DNA of 64,000 nt from Sacculina carcini (lineage: Eukaryota; Arthropoda; Thecostraca; Sacculinidae), in assembly GCA_916048095.2 (NCBI GenBank), contig OU696573.1:7171806-7235805 (forward strand), read 5' to 3'. The translations under genes were made by a program, and so were the position numbers. Below, in pieces: positions 1 through 9,308 of the stretch. The first letter of the stretch is position 1; each line of letters opens with the position of its first letter. Below the pieces are notes generated by a model that was not told the origin of the DNA, made no database searches, and saw only the letters and a program-made list of their open reading frames with translations.

Positions 1-780
1 TTTACCTAGAAGTGCAGCACAGTACCGTACGAACGATACTAGGATTTTCAGACATGTTATGACCATTTAATGGCTCATATTTAATTATTATTGAATTTCA
101 TATGGCCGCTAATAGCATGAGTAACTTATATGATGATAACAATTAATTTAACATCCCAATATATATCATTTCTATCATTTAATTTTTCGCATGACTCTTC
201 AGAAAACCCAAAAAGAACGTGTTTCTGTGGTTTTTGGAGGTTTTTTTTTGCCAAAAAAACGGTTTAAAAACCATGTTTTTTTTGGCCGCATCTCTAGTCA
301 CCGAATGAACATTGCCAATCAAGACAAAATTGAGCGGCCTGGATAGATGTCGCAATAATCGTACAGAGGGCGTCTGAGACAGGACACCTTCGTGCTCCTG
401 TGACACCTTCGTGTTCCTGTGACACCTTCGTGTGCCTGTGACACCTTCGTATCACAGGAATTAGTGGCAGCGCCAAGGGCGGGGAACTGTGAGGGGCTGA
501 TTTTCCCAAAAATTACCAAAGCCCCCCTGAGACCTGCCAGATCCTAACCATGAACTTTCAAAATGTTGCACTTATGTTGCGTTTAAACGTTAACTTTTCA
601 TCGTGTTGGATCCGTACCGTTATACCTTCACATGGATCCTTCACGTGGAACTACTTTCATAAATGACGCCCAAATCAGCTTGTGTGATGAGCTCAAAGTC
701 TTTGGAATTCATGTAGACTCACAACTAGCAGTTGAGAACCACATTCGGAAGTTAGTTTGTTCGGCATTGCGGGATATTAT
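1..780. other. Intergenic DNA, no gene recognised
   Basis: AT-rich sequence without a convincing reading frame. Apart from the short tandem array at about 380-456 I see no recognisable element. Short open frames are low-complexity or run through that array. Confidence 0.5.
380..456. repeat. Four-copy 19-bp tandem repeat
   Basis: The unit TGTGACACCTTCGTGTTCC is repeated about four times with one or two changes per copy. It is a simple minisatellite. The short open frames through it (translating as SQEHEGVTG-like repeats) are a by-product of the periodicity. Confidence 0.85.
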
Positions 781-1480
781 ATATTGTTTCTATTAGCATG
801 AAAAACCGCCCATTGTGCGGAGCAATTCATGCAATAAAATTAATAATTTATAAATAAAAAATATCGCAAATTCAAAAAAGTAAACTCATAAAAATCTGAA
901 CCAAATGAAAAGTCCGAATTGAATCATTTTTGTTCTAATTTTGACAAAATATTTTCCCTCAACCCGCCTCATATTTAAACCCGCCCGTCGTGCGGAACGA
1001 CTAATAAAATACAATGAATCAAAAAGCAAAAAGCTTATCCAATAGAAAAATATAAACTTGTAAATTCTTGTTTTAATTATTGACGAAGTTTTTTCCATCA
1101 ACACTGCTCAAATTCACACCCGTCCTTCGTGTGTAGTAATTCAGAAGTCTAACACTATCAAAACAATGAAAATTTCTGTCATCTCTATAATTCCAGATTA
1201 ATGCTTCCGCTAAAACAGCATTTGCATATAGTTGGCATTGCATGATATCACAACCCATATCCTTATGCAACTCAAGCGTATGCAATTTGAAATTAAACAA
1301 ATTAAATTACACAGTGAAATTCAGTAGTTTACTTTGTTCCCAGTAGCATTTTACCCGCCCGTCGTGCGGAACAATGCATGTGTAAATATTGAGGACAATA
1401 AAGCCTTTCTATTCAGTATAGTGTAGCATTAATTAAACTGTACGCAATAAAACCACACCATGCATGCTTGGAGCTAATAT
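781..1480 (-). repeat. GC-rich motif array attached to repeat A (left copy 1)
   Basis: Contains reverse-strand copies of the TTCCGCACGACGGGCGGG motif near 804-825, 980-998, 1110-1128 (degenerate) and 1352-1370, separated by AT-rich DNA. From about 1020 to 1480 it is closely similar to 12180-12640, and its reverse complement resembles 60370-60680. No coding potential is visible. Confidence 0.75.
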
Positions 1481-1489
1481 GATGCATTC

Positions 1490-2525
1490 TCAATTGTGAT
1501 TGGGCTTCAGTGAAATTTAATCGGTATATATTCCTGTGTAAGTGCGCATAATAGCTGACAAATTGGCAATATGTCATTTTGACTTTACACCGCTGTAACT
1601 TCCTTCAAATACACTTTGGAAAATTACAAATTATACCGTATTGTAGAAAACAAAATTTCCAGCACGATGGTATATGTTATTTTAATGTGTGACAAATAGT
1701 TATTGAGAAATATGTAGAAAAATGAATATAATTTTGTCGCCCGGTGTTCAAGTGCAATTTTGGATGTATTTGAGAAGTTTTCCAATTTTACACGTTTTTT
1801 GTATCATTTGTGGGTATAAATTATATCTTTTCTTGTAGAACACATAATTCTCTACACTATAGTATAATTTTATAGCTCTACCTTTGCTGGTTTATGAGGA
1901 ATAGATAGCGGAATATTGACCAAAATATTCGCGTTTTTCAGTGCTAATTTTGCCTTTTTGACTTTGTCATTTTGAATTCACACCGCCGTAACTTTTTTTA
2001 TCACACTCTGGAAAATTAAAATTTATACCGTGGTGTAGAACACAAAATTCCCAGCATGATGGTATTATTTATTTAGATGTGTGATAATTAGTTTTTGAGA
2101 AATAGAGAAAAAAATTAAAGAAAATCGGACGCGTTGAGTAAAAATATAATTTTGAATGTAGATTGAAATTTTGTCATTTTCAGATATTTTATATTTAATT
2201 TTTGGATATTAATTATAGCTTATCTTGTAGTAAGGAAAATTCTCTACACAGTGATATACTTTGTATTGCTGTACCATTTCTGGCTTAGGAGATCACGATG
2301 GCAGAATATTGACCACAATTTTCGCATTTTTCAGGGTTCATTTTGTCTATTCACCGCTATAACGTTTTTTGGTCTCATTTTTAAAGATTAAAATTTAAAA
2401 TTTATTTATACTCATTTTTTAAATTTAGTGTAAAGTGTAGACAGAAAATTTTTCAACGTGATGGTACAAATTGTTAGCGAGTGCGTTTAGTGGTGGCCGA
2501 GTAATAGCTGATAGAAAATGGATTA
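1490..2525 (-). repeat. Repeat A, copy 1 (non-coding dispersed repeat)
   Basis: Long non-coding repeat with alternating modules: one carries CACCGCCGTAACTT followed by a TTTATACCGTG...GATGGTAT module; another carries TGTAGA...TCTACA-type short hairpins. The same modules in the same order occur at 12660-13873, 49240-49870 and, inverted, at 58540-60470. This copy ends near 2520, just after GATAGAAAATGG, without the CAGACAGA-rich end that other copies have. I do not recognise the family. Confidence 0.75.
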
Positions 2526-2529
2526 TAAG

Positions 2530-2764
2530 AAATTAGGGATTATAAGAAAGGCATATTGGATGTTCGGTAGCAGCAAAATCTCCAAAAGTTGTTTTCGCTG
2601 TTTCATTTTTCCAATTCTGGAGTAATGCACCCCCGTGTGGTCTTCTGCTGCGGATTGCCAAAACAATCTCAAACAGTTGAGTTGTCAGAACATGCAAGTT
2701 CCTCTGTGGTGACTTGGTTCTTGGTGATCTTTGCCATCGTCGAAAGGTCAGCAGCGTGTGCATG
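2530..2764. other. Unassigned segment between repeat A and the hAT pair
   Basis: A 235-bp stretch open in both directions (76 codons minus strand, 91 plus). The minus-strand translation (Arg-rich, then LLQNWKNETAKTTFGDF) looks protein-like, but I cannot assign it to a family. It ends at the 8-bp duplication CTGTAAAT (2765-2772). Confidence 0.3.
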
Positions 2765-2772
2765 CTGTAAAT

Positions 2773-3082
2773 CAGTGCTTCTCAAACTATCTGATGTGGC
2801 GCACCGGCAGGGTTTTTTTTCAATGTGTCAGGGACCGGCAAGTGAAGCAATATTCAGTAAATAGTAATAGTTATATTCATATATTAATAATAATAGTAGA
2901 ATAATAGTAATATCCATATATACAGGAAAAATATAATGAATACATAATAAAAGTAAGTTGACATTTCACCGTGGCATGGAGTTTGACTACTGTTTATTTC
3001 TTTTCTGCAAAATCTCCACGTACCGGTAGACGATGGCTCGCGTACCGTCACCGGTACGCGTACCACACTTTGAGTAGCACTG
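2773..3082. mobile_element. Non-autonomous hAT element (MITE), 310 bp
   Basis: Termini are CAGTGCTTCTCAAACTATCT on the left and, read inward from the right, CAGTGCTACTCAAAGTGTGG. CAGTG plus CTCAA is the usual terminal signature of Buster-type hAT elements. Both ends are flanked by the 8-bp direct repeat CTGTAAAT (2765-2772 and 3083-3090), which fits the nnnTAnnn target pattern of that group. No transposase is encoded. The second hAT element starts immediately after the right-hand duplication. Confidence 0.9.
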
Positions 3083-3090
3083 CTGTAAAT

Positions 3091-4696
3091 CAGTGTTCTT
3101 CAACCTTTTCTAAGATCATGCACCCTTCCGGGAGCTCTTGAAAAATTCATGTACCCTAGCGCCGTCGACAAAAAAAATAAAATAAAAATAACATTGTTTT
3201 TTATTTTTAAGACCCAAAATATATAAATAAAAGTATTAGGCCTCTATTTTAAATATAAAAAATAGCTACTTGGTCCTAAACAATTATATAGGTGGTAACT
3301 GTATAATAAAACAATATAATTATATGTGTATACCTTGTGTATTTCTATTTTTAAATGTACAAATAATGTGATTTTTCAAATGGTTTGAAAAAAAAACAAA
3401 TGGAATATCACATTGTATACACACAAGTTATAAAACAGCAAATTAAAAAGGTTTTATATTCAGTGGCTGGGTTGCTGCTGCATTGTTCCAACAATCTTTT
3501 CAAAGCGAGGTTTTATTTCACTTTCCAGTGCCCCCCTCATCAGAGAATCCACATCTTGTAACTGGTTTCGCTTTTTTGTTTTAATATCCACCAGATTAGA
3601 GAAGCCTTTTTCTGCCAGATATGTTGTTGGCATCCGCACTAGATAAGTCATGGCCATTCGTGCAAGTTCTTGGTACTCTGGAATTCCTAAAAGTGAGCAC
3701 CAGAAATATCCATAGTAGGAGAATTCATGGAATGATGACTTCTGTGCAAAATCAGTGGACAGTTCTAGCAAAGTAGGTGTCAATGATTCCAGATTGGCTA
3801 ATCTGGTATTAGCTGAGACAAAGGGGTTCACAATCCACATACATTCTTCGAGTGCTCTTGCCTCTTGATCAGGGAAATAGATACTAAACTTCTTTTCCAG
3901 ACTGTCCAGATGAAAAATAACAAAATCCTTAATATTTTCTTCCAGCGAAGGAGATAGCACTTCCCAGTTGCACTCTTTCAAGAACTGATCAAGGAAGGAG
4001 AAACTACCGAAGTCCTTAGTTTCAACTTTTCTTTTCCATAACCCAATCTTTAACTTGAAAGCTTCAATCTTGCCAGTGACATCAAAAATATCCCCACCAA
4101 AGCCTTGAAGGGATAGGTTTAATTGATTCAGTTTCTCAAAGATACAAGCCATGTATGATAATCTGGCAATCCAGTAGTTGTCCTGGAGCTTGACAGCCCT
4201 TTCGTCTTCTTCTTCTGTCAGAAATACACACACTTCTTCTCTTAGTGTTAGAAATCTGTTCAACACTTTGCCACAAGACAACCAACGAACTTCTGCATGA
4301 AGTAGGAGCTTAGAAAATTTTGCATCCATTTCCTTGCAAAGCTGTTCAAACATGCGACTCTTTTTTGCTTTTGCACGGATATTATTCACTATCTTTACCA
4401 CATCACTGATGATTTCGTCAAAACCACTTTCCCCCACATTTGACAGTAAATTCTTGGCAGCCAATGCCTCCCGATGTATTATACAGTGAATAGAACAGCA
4501 GCTGGGAGCAACATCCTTAATTTTCTTAACAACCTCCAGTAACGCGCTCAAGGACACGCTCAGCCGTGCACACGTACATTTACAATTCACTCACACCTTG
4601 TCATGTACCCCTCCATGTACCCCATTATTTCCATGTACCCTTTGAAAAAAATCATGCACCCTGGGGTGCACCATGCACCCAGGTTGACTATCACTG
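3091..4696 (-). mobile_element. hAT (Buster/ZBED-type) element, 1606 bp
   Basis: Termini read inward are CAGTGTTCTTCAACCT and CAGTGATAGTCAACCT. The element is flanked by CTGTAAAT at 3083-3090 and 4697-4704, the same 8-mer that flanks the MITE immediately upstream. Subterminal stretches repeat the words CATGCACCC and CATGTACCC on both sides, a likely transposase-binding arrangement. It encodes a truncated transposase on the minus strand. Confidence 0.92.
3460..4590 (-). CDS. hAT transposase fragment (ZBED5/SCAND3-like), 376 aa
   Basis: The protein matches the central and C-terminal part of hAT transposases of the ZBED5/SCAND3/FAM200 type. Visible landmarks are an RNase-H-fold stretch with [14 protein letters not shown] near residues 34-47, [19 protein letters not shown] near 95-113, and the C-terminal dimerisation segment with [18 protein letters not shown] near 315-332. 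The family protein is about 550-700 aa and begins with a BED zinc finger and the first catalytic Asp; these are absent, so the reading frame is 5'-truncated and the start given is only the first Met of the open frame. It is probably inactive. Its host element has intact termini and target duplications, so it could still be mobilised in trans. Confidence 0.85.
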   Translation of the reverse strand: MNCKCTCARLSVSLSALLEVVKKIKDVAPSCCSIHCIIHREALAAKNLLSNVGESGFDEIISDVVKIVNNIRAKAKKSRMFEQLCKEMDAKFSKLLLHAEVRWLSCGKVLNRFLTLREEVCVFLTEEEDERAVKLQDNYWIARLSYMACIFEKLNQLNLSLQGFGGDIFDVTGKIEAFKLKIGLWKRKVETKDFGSFSFLDQFLKECNWEVLSPSLEENIKDFVIFHLDSLEKKFSIYFPDQEARALEECMWIVNPFVSANTRLANLESLTPTLLELSTDFAQKSSFHEFSYYGYFWCSLLGIPEYQELARMAMTYLVRMPTTYLAEKGFSNLVDIKTKKRNQLQDVDSLMRGALESEIKPRFEKIVGTMQQQPSH

Positions 4697-4769
4697 CTGT
4701 AAATGATCAAACACAACGACCATCATCCGATGAACAAGTCACTTCCTGATGAATTCGTGGAAGCAAGAT

Positions 4770-4974
4770 ACATACACAATGAGTCTCACATACGCTATAT
4801 AAACTCCTGCTCAAAACCGGTTCGGTTTGGTCCGTGTTCACTGGTGCACCAGGACTATACTTTGGCCACCCGGTTTTAACGCCCCAACGTTATACATATT
4901 CATACCGAGAAACCCACCTCGAGCTGATCGTAATTTGGTCGGTCCTCACGGTAAGTCCACGGTTCACTACCCGG

Positions 4975-4975
<1 letters not shown>
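4770..4975 (+). repeat. Left arm of a ~205-bp inverted repeat
   Basis: This segment reappears almost perfectly, reverse-complemented, at 6617-6830. It contains CTATATAAACTCC, the run AAAACCGGTTCGGTTTGGTCC and ends in CTACCCGGCC, directly abutting a (TA)n tract. No reading frame is recognised; open frames are similar in both arms simply because the DNA is the same. Confidence 0.85.

Positions 4976-5040
<65 letters not shown>
4976..5040. repeat. (TA)n microsatellite
   Basis: About 32 uninterrupted TA dinucleotides between the left inverted arm and the first PLE tail. Confidence 0.98.
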
Positions 5041-5043
<3 letters not shown>

Positions 5044-5164
5044 TCGCGCTTGCAAACGAGATTAAACTGGATTGCTATTTCACATTTAGCAATTTTATTT
5101 TTGGTCGATTCCATGTCTCTAGCCAATTTCTGATCGCTTCTATTCAGACAACTCAACAACTTCC

Positions 5165-5215
5165 CTATATTACGTAACGTTTCGGAGTTACCAGACTCCA
5201 TCATCAGACAAAAAT
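5165..5215 (-). ncRNA. Hammerhead-like ribozyme core in PLE tail (minus copy)
   Basis: On the minus strand the core CTGATGA is followed by stem II GGAGT/ACTCC and GAAA, as in the plus-strand copy at 5649-5700. The strand 5' of the core (TTTTTGT) pairs less well with the downstream ATATAGG than in the plus copy, so stem I is weaker. Hammerheads are established in PLEs; activity here is inferred from pairing only. Confidence 0.6.
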
Positions 5216-5259
5216 CACATGAGAACACAATAACAACGCAAATACCTCCTAACACGCGC

Positions 5260-5547
5260 ATGACTTGCCACCTCAACAACGGTGCAATCAAGAGGCATTT
5301 CAGTTCGGCGCATGACAGAAAAATCACACGTCAAGGAACAAAGGTTTTGGCCCGCGAAAACGACGCACGGCGATTGCGCATGTTAGAGGCGGTATATATC
5401 ACCCACCTGAAGCCGACGCTGAATATACAGCTCGAAGAAAACGGTATTCTGCCAACTCACCGAGCCCCCCCGTTGGAGCGAAACTCGACGCGCCCCTGCG
5501 ACAGCCAGCCAACACCACTTTCACACCTACCAGACAATGACACCTAG
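5260..5547 (+). pseudogene. PLE GIY-YIG endonuclease, C-terminal fragment
   Basis: Encodes HLNNGAIKRHF near the start, then the charged ENDARRLRMLEAVYITHLKP segment with the conserved Glu of the GIY-YIG fold and the family's C-terminal signature LEENGILPTHRAP. The N-terminal GIY-YIG strands and the reverse transcriptase are missing, so this is a 5'-truncated remnant. It matches the endonucleases at 8521-8964 and 44710-44970 but belongs to a different subfamily. Confidence 0.85.
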
Positions 5548-5648
5548 GAGTGACACCTGGTTGCTGACATAAATAGCATGTGAATAATTGTTTGAATGTT
5601 GTAGTGATTGTGTATTGGTATTTGCGTTGTTATTGTGTTCTCATGTGA

Positions 5649-5700
5649 TTTGTGTCTGATGATGGAGTCTGGTAACTCCGAAACGTTACGTAATATAGGG
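5649..5700 (+). ncRNA. Hammerhead-like ribozyme in PLE tail (plus copy)
   Basis: CTGATGA (5656-5662), stem II GGAGT...ACTCC, GAAA (5680-5683), a minimal stem III ACG-TTA-CGT and a GTA cleavage triplet ending at 5692. Stem I would pair 5649-5655 with 5693-5699, using several G-U pairs. All core positions expected of a hammerhead are present. The ATG at 5662 opens a frame ([16 protein letters not shown]...) through the ribozyme. Confidence 0.7.
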
Positions 5701-5847
5701 AAGTTGTTGAGTTGTCTGAATAGAAGCGATCAGAAATTGGCTAGAGACATGGAATCGACCAAAAAGAAAATTGCTAAATGTGAAATAGCAATCCAGTTTA
5801 ATATCGTTTGCAAGCGCGAAAATTTACTGCCTGGCTACACCAACATC

Positions 5848-5850
<3 letters not shown>
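5662..5850 (+). other. Open frame in PLE tail starting inside the ribozyme
   Basis: The frame starts [16 protein letters not shown] and continues with a charged segment ending [20 protein letters not shown] before running into (TA)n, which it reads as IYIYIY. Similar proteins are encoded at 9118-9270 and, on the minus strand, at 44400-44560. It may be the N-terminus of a full-length PLE protein preserved in the terminal repeat; that is inference, because no intact element is present in the window. Confidence 0.5.
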
Positions 5851-5919
<69 letters not shown>

Positions 5920-5944
5920 CATACACAAACACACGCGTACACAA

Positions 5945-5986
<42 letters not shown>
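5847..5986. repeat. Two (TA)n tracts around a CA-rich spacer
   Basis: (TA)n at 5847-5916 and 5955-5986 with a CACACGCGTACACAAACACAC spacer-like segment between. A matching GT-rich stretch follows at 5987-6030, so the region can fold back on itself. Confidence 0.95.
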
Positions 5987-5990
<4 letters not shown>

Positions 5991-6030
5991 GTGTGTGTGT
6001 TTGTGTACGCGTGTCTTTGTGTATGCACTG

Positions 6031-6616
6031 GGCGCACTCTCGCGTATCGATCGCGTTAGTCGTCCCGGATAAGTTCGGCAGGCCAACGGTGGCTGCTTCT
6101 GCCTCCGCCGACTACCGTGTGTGTGTATATGTATGTATGTGTGCGTGTGTGTGTGTGTGTGAAGTCATCATCAGTATCTAGATGCGCACGCGCTGTTTGA
6201 GCCAGTACTTGTGATCACAGTGGCAATGTTTTTGTGAGTGTGAGCATGCGAGTTTACTTGATGATCTCATCTGCTCATCGTACAGTCTCAAAAACAACTT
6301 GCAGCCCGGAAAAGATACCCGTACCTCCCCTTTACTGTTCTAGCCTGTGTTCAGCTGTGCATGGGTCATCTTGACTTGAAAACTGCAAACATAGCACCTG
6401 CAATTCGGACTCGAGCCTTCGTTGTACCAGAGGTTAGGCGTGCTGGCTGCTGTAATCTTAGCTTGCAGGTTGCACGTGCGTCCGTGTGTGTGTGCAAGTG
6501 TGAGTGTGAGTGCGTTCAGTGCAGGCTAGCAAAGGTTGACGTGTGGCAGTGGCTGCGATAGTGCTGACGGCGCATCGTCGTGTGCGCACGGTAAACGTTG
6601 GTGCAACGTTGCAATA
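6031..6616. other. Unassigned DNA between the inverted arms
   Basis: Contains short GT-rich tracts (6117-6160, 6485-6510) but no recognised gene or element. Open frames here are short and compositionally simple. Confidence 0.4.
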
Positions 6617-6830
6617 CAGGCCGGGTAGTGAACCGTGGACTTACCGTGAGGACCGACCAAATTACGATCAGCTCGAGGTGGGTTTCTCGGTATGAATATG
6701 TATAACGTTGGGGCGTTAAAACCGGGTGGCCAAAGTATAGTCCTGGTGCACCAGTGAACACGGACCAAACCGAACCGGTTTTGAGCAGGATTTTATATAG
6801 CGTATGTGAGACTCATTGTGTATGTGATGT
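6617..6830 (-). repeat. Right arm of the ~205-bp inverted repeat
   Basis: Reverse complement of 4770-4975, beginning GGCCGGGTAGTGAACCG and ending near TCATTGTGTATGTGATG. Only a few mismatches are visible between the arms. Unlike the left arm it is not bordered by (TA)n. Confidence 0.85.
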
Positions 6831-7440
6831 ATATACTCTTAAAGACAGCAACATGATATATTCACATACCCCAGTGAAATATTTAAAAGCAAGTCGAAAC
6901 ACTGAACACTGACACGAACAGAGCAAGAAAACACATGCCTATAACGTTTTTTAGCAAAATCACTATCGAAATATGTGTTCCTCCTATAGTAACATAATCT
7001 ACATCGAGTGAAAATCTGAGTGTAGTGATCAGTGTGACAATATTTTGTTCATTATATTGCTGACCTCAGCGGATTATACATGTATTCAAGCATTGCATTA
7101 TAATTTTTTATCAAGGTTGATTGGGGTTTGTTGTCTCCACGAAGCTCAGCGTTTGATTCACCCAATTCATACAATCCAATCCTTAAGTCAGTCTATTCAT
7201 ACACTTCTTAATTACTCTCGAATACATTTCTCGTGGAGGCTACAGTAATGTTCATTTGAAATGCCACTTTTGATGTCAAAGTATAGGCTTTAGATGCACG
7301 GCAAACAAATATACATGTAAATACAATATAAACATCACAGTCACTTCATACACAGGCTCGTACGCACATGCAAGCAGAATAATCCACGTAATACCCGACA
7401 TTGTCGTGTCAGCATTCACACCCGAGGATTAAATAGCAGA
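6831..7440. other. Unassigned AT-rich DNA
   Basis: No convincing gene, repeat copy or mobile-element terminus seen in this stretch. Confidence 0.4.
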
Positions 7441-7576
7441 CTGGTTCAACAGATTAGTGCGCAGTCTTGAGGAAAACTGTTTGAGATTTGCGGCTGATTG
7501 GACGAAATTTGACGAACTTGCCCAGAAATCGAAACGAAATGAACATTTAAAAGGGTCCCCTGTCAATTGGAACCAT

Positions 7577-7616
7577 AGGTGATTGATTTCGGCTATCACT
7601 AGCCATCGTCATGAGA
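7577..7616 (-). ncRNA. Degenerate hammerhead-like core
   Basis: Minus strand reads CATGACGA, stem II GGCTA/TAGCC, GAAA. It is the same subfamily as the copy at 9431-9480 but the essential first C of CTGANGA is replaced by A and stem III no longer pairs, so it should be inactive. The ATGGCTAGTGATAGCCGAAA start of the tail frame is kept. Confidence 0.55.
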
Positions 7617-7765
7617 AGTAGATATAACACAATACCAATCAAAATACACAATATCAAACAGTACACGATAAACGGTGTTTATATACAAGGTGAGACAATA
7701 TATCACTCATGTGCCAATGTGGCACCTACATAATGACACCTATGCGGCAAACGGTCGTTACAAAA

Positions 7766-8426
7766 TTAGCACCTATGTGCCAAGGTCGATTGGTGTCGCA
7801 TGGATGGAAGGGCGACATCTGGCTGTTGTTGAATGTTAATTTCACATTTATTTTTATTAATAAATACAGCTTCAATTATTTTGAGCCTACGGATGTCATT
7901 TTCTCTGTAAATTATTTCGGTTTTCTCATCCATAGTCTTTCGGTCCAATTTGATTTGATGCTGCTGGCGGTAGTGCCTGGCAATGGCTCCGTCTTGAAGG
8001 TGTGCTGAAATTCGTTTGGACAGCGTTGTTGTTGTGTAGCCAATGTAATGCGAGTTTCGGCGACTGCAGTCACCAGTTGTACATGTATGCTGGTACACTA
8101 CATTGGTTTCTTGCAACATGCTGGTCTGTTCATACAGGCAATGTCATGGTCATACAGGCAACTGTTCTTCATCACCAAGCTGCGTGTTTTGCGTGTCTTG
8201 TAATAAATGACAAGCTGCAACTTGGTGCCTTCTTCTGTTGGCTGCACGTTTCTATCGACGATTCTTCTGATGGCGTTCTCATCATCTCGATAGGCAGAAG
8301 ACATGATGTTCTTGTAGTACAATTTGATGGTCATTGTCTCTTTGTGTTTCCTCTCTTCTTCGATATATTTCGACAATTTGTCGCGTATTACACGATCAAT
8401 GGTAGTTTGTTCATAGCCGTTGTTAA

Positions 8427-8430
<4 letters not shown>
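7766..8430 (-). pseudogene. PLE linker plus GIY-YIG endonuclease, frameshifted
   Basis: Two overlapping minus-strand frames form one broken gene. The first (8430-8098) carries the lysine-rich linker found between RT and endonuclease in PLEs. The second (8119-7766) is a nearly complete endonuclease: VVYQHTC..., the YIGYTTTTLSKRISAHL catalytic block with its Arg, DGAIARHY, and LKIIEAVFI with the catalytic Glu. The shift lies at a direct duplication of TCATACAGGCAA (about 8129-8160), which looks like the cause. The RT is missing, cut at the (TA)n tract. Confidence 0.85.

Positions 8431-8488
<58 letters not shown>
8429..8488. repeat. (TA)n microsatellite
   Basis: About 30 TA units followed by a short GT run, marking the junction of two PLE fragments. 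Confidence 0.98.
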
Positions 8489-8498
<10 letters not shown>

Positions 8499-8520
8499 AT
8501 ATACATATATATCGACGTCG

Positions 8521-8964
8521 TCACGCTTGTGCTGCAGCAAGGGCACACACAGTCAGCTTAGACCGTGGGGCTCTCTGAGTCGGTAAAATGCCGTTTTCTT
8601 CAACTTGCACGTTCATGGCTGATCTCAAGTTGGTGATGTAAATTGCTTCAAGCAGTTTTAGACGCCGTATGTCATGTTCTTGGTCAATGATCTCTGTGCT
8701 TTCTACTATCTGCTCCCTATTGATCTTTTGTTTGTGCACCGAGATGTTGTGCTTTTGGATTGCACCATTGCTGAGGTGGCACGTCAGCCGTCGCGACAGC
8801 GTTGTGGTCGTCATACCGATGTATGAATGAGGCCCACACTCCTCATTTGGACAGGTGTATCGGTATACGACATGGTGCTGCTGCAACTTGCTGGGCTTCT
8901 CCATCATGGGCCTGTTTTTCATAACAACATTGACAGTTTTTCGCGACTGATAATATACTACCAA
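8521..8964 (-). CDS. PLE GIY-YIG endonuclease, 147 aa open fragment
   Basis: Uninterrupted frame. Landmarks: a basic linker (VVYYQSRKTVNVVMKNR), VVYRYTCPNEECGPHSYIGM with paired cysteines, the TTTTLSRRLTCHL catalytic block, SNGAIQKHN, RRLKLLEAIYITNL with the catalytic Glu, and the C-terminal VEENGILPTQRAP signature. This is the complete nuclease domain of a PLE protein that would cut DNA for target-primed reverse transcription. The upstream RT is missing, so the start Met is only the first in the open frame. Confidence 0.88.
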   Translation of the reverse strand: MVVYYQSRKTVNVVMKNRPMMEKPSKLQQHHVVYRYTCPNEECGPHSYIGMTTTTLSRRLTCHLSNGAIQKHNISVHKQKINREQIVESTEIIDQEHDIRRLKLLEAIYITNLRSAMNVQVEENGILPTQRAPRSKLTVCALAAAQA

Positions 8965-9104
8965 TTTGACCTTTTTTGTGTGGCTGGTGGCCTAGGTGCG
9001 AATTTCGCACACCGCGCGCATACACGAGGCGTGAAAATCACACATACAATTGACGTCCTATATAAACACACAATCGACAACAAACAAACGGCATTTAGTT
9101 GACC

Positions 9105-9150
9105 ACATTGTCTGAGGATGGAGACCGGCTGCTCCGAAACGTTACACATC
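9105..9150 (+). ncRNA. Hammerhead-like core in PLE tail, stem III degenerate
   Basis: CTGAGGA (9112-9118) fits CTGANGA; stem II GGAG/CTCC; GAAA at 9136-9139. The next bases ACGTTACAC cannot form the stem III that the related ACGTTACGT copy forms, so activity is doubtful. The ATG at 9118 opens METGCSETLHIGELL in frame through the core. Confidence 0.5.
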
Positions 9151-9274
9151 GGCGAATTACTGCACAAGCTCAACAGCGATCATCAAAAACTCGCACGAGC
9201 GATCGAGACGACGAAGAAGAAGATTGAAAACTGCAAAGCGGCAATCCAGTTTAATCTCGTTTGTCTGGATAAGA

Positions 9275-9308
9275 ATATATATATATATATTTATATATAT
9301 ATGTATAT
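9275..9308. repeat. (TA)n-rich tract
   Basis: Short imperfect TA run separating two PLE tails in opposite orientation. Confidence 0.9.

Larger units (their letters stand above)
5041..5916 (+). mobile_element. Penelope-like element fragment with inverted tails
   Basis: Order: (TA)n, a tail in minus orientation (5041-5243), the C-terminal part of a GIY-YIG endonuclease in plus orientation (5260-5547), then the same tail in plus orientation (5620-5830) running into (TA)n. The two tail copies are about 200 bp and nearly identical, forming an inverted repeat around the truncated coding part. This matches the inverted terminal-repeat architecture known for PLE insertions. The reverse transcriptase is missing. 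Confidence 0.85.
7441..8430 (-). mobile_element. Penelope-like element fragment (5'-truncated)
   Basis: Minus-strand PLE remnant: post-RT linker (8430-8098), GIY-YIG endonuclease (8119-7766), then a degenerate hammerhead-like tail near 7615-7577. Its 5' truncation point coincides with the (TA)n tract at 8429-8488, the usual PLE junction sequence in this window. The 3' boundary is not clear; I place it near 7441 from similarity of the tail only. Confidence 0.7.
8521..9300 (-). mobile_element. Penelope-like element fragment with inverted 5' tail
   Basis: Endonuclease on the minus strand (8964-8521) ending next to (TA)n, with a tail of the same family in plus orientation upstream of it (9100-9272), also ending in (TA)n at 9275-9308. 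The 5' end is therefore an inverted tail, as in the element at 5.0-5.9 kb. RT is absent. The tail and endonuclease are close relatives of the 44.3-45.0 kb element, where they lie in normal order. Confidence 0.8.

Noticed and set aside
380..456. CRISPR-like direct repeats
   Set aside because: Units abut with no spacers; it is a simple minisatellite. The spaced GC-rich motif at 60-64 kb was also considered, but its spacers are related AT-rich repeat DNA of variable length.
4827..5327. Open frames of 99-145 codons full of IYIYIY
   Set aside because: They are translations of (TA)n tracts plus repeat sequence. The same applies to frames at 5608-6086, 13796-14089, 24145-24447 and 44157-44583.
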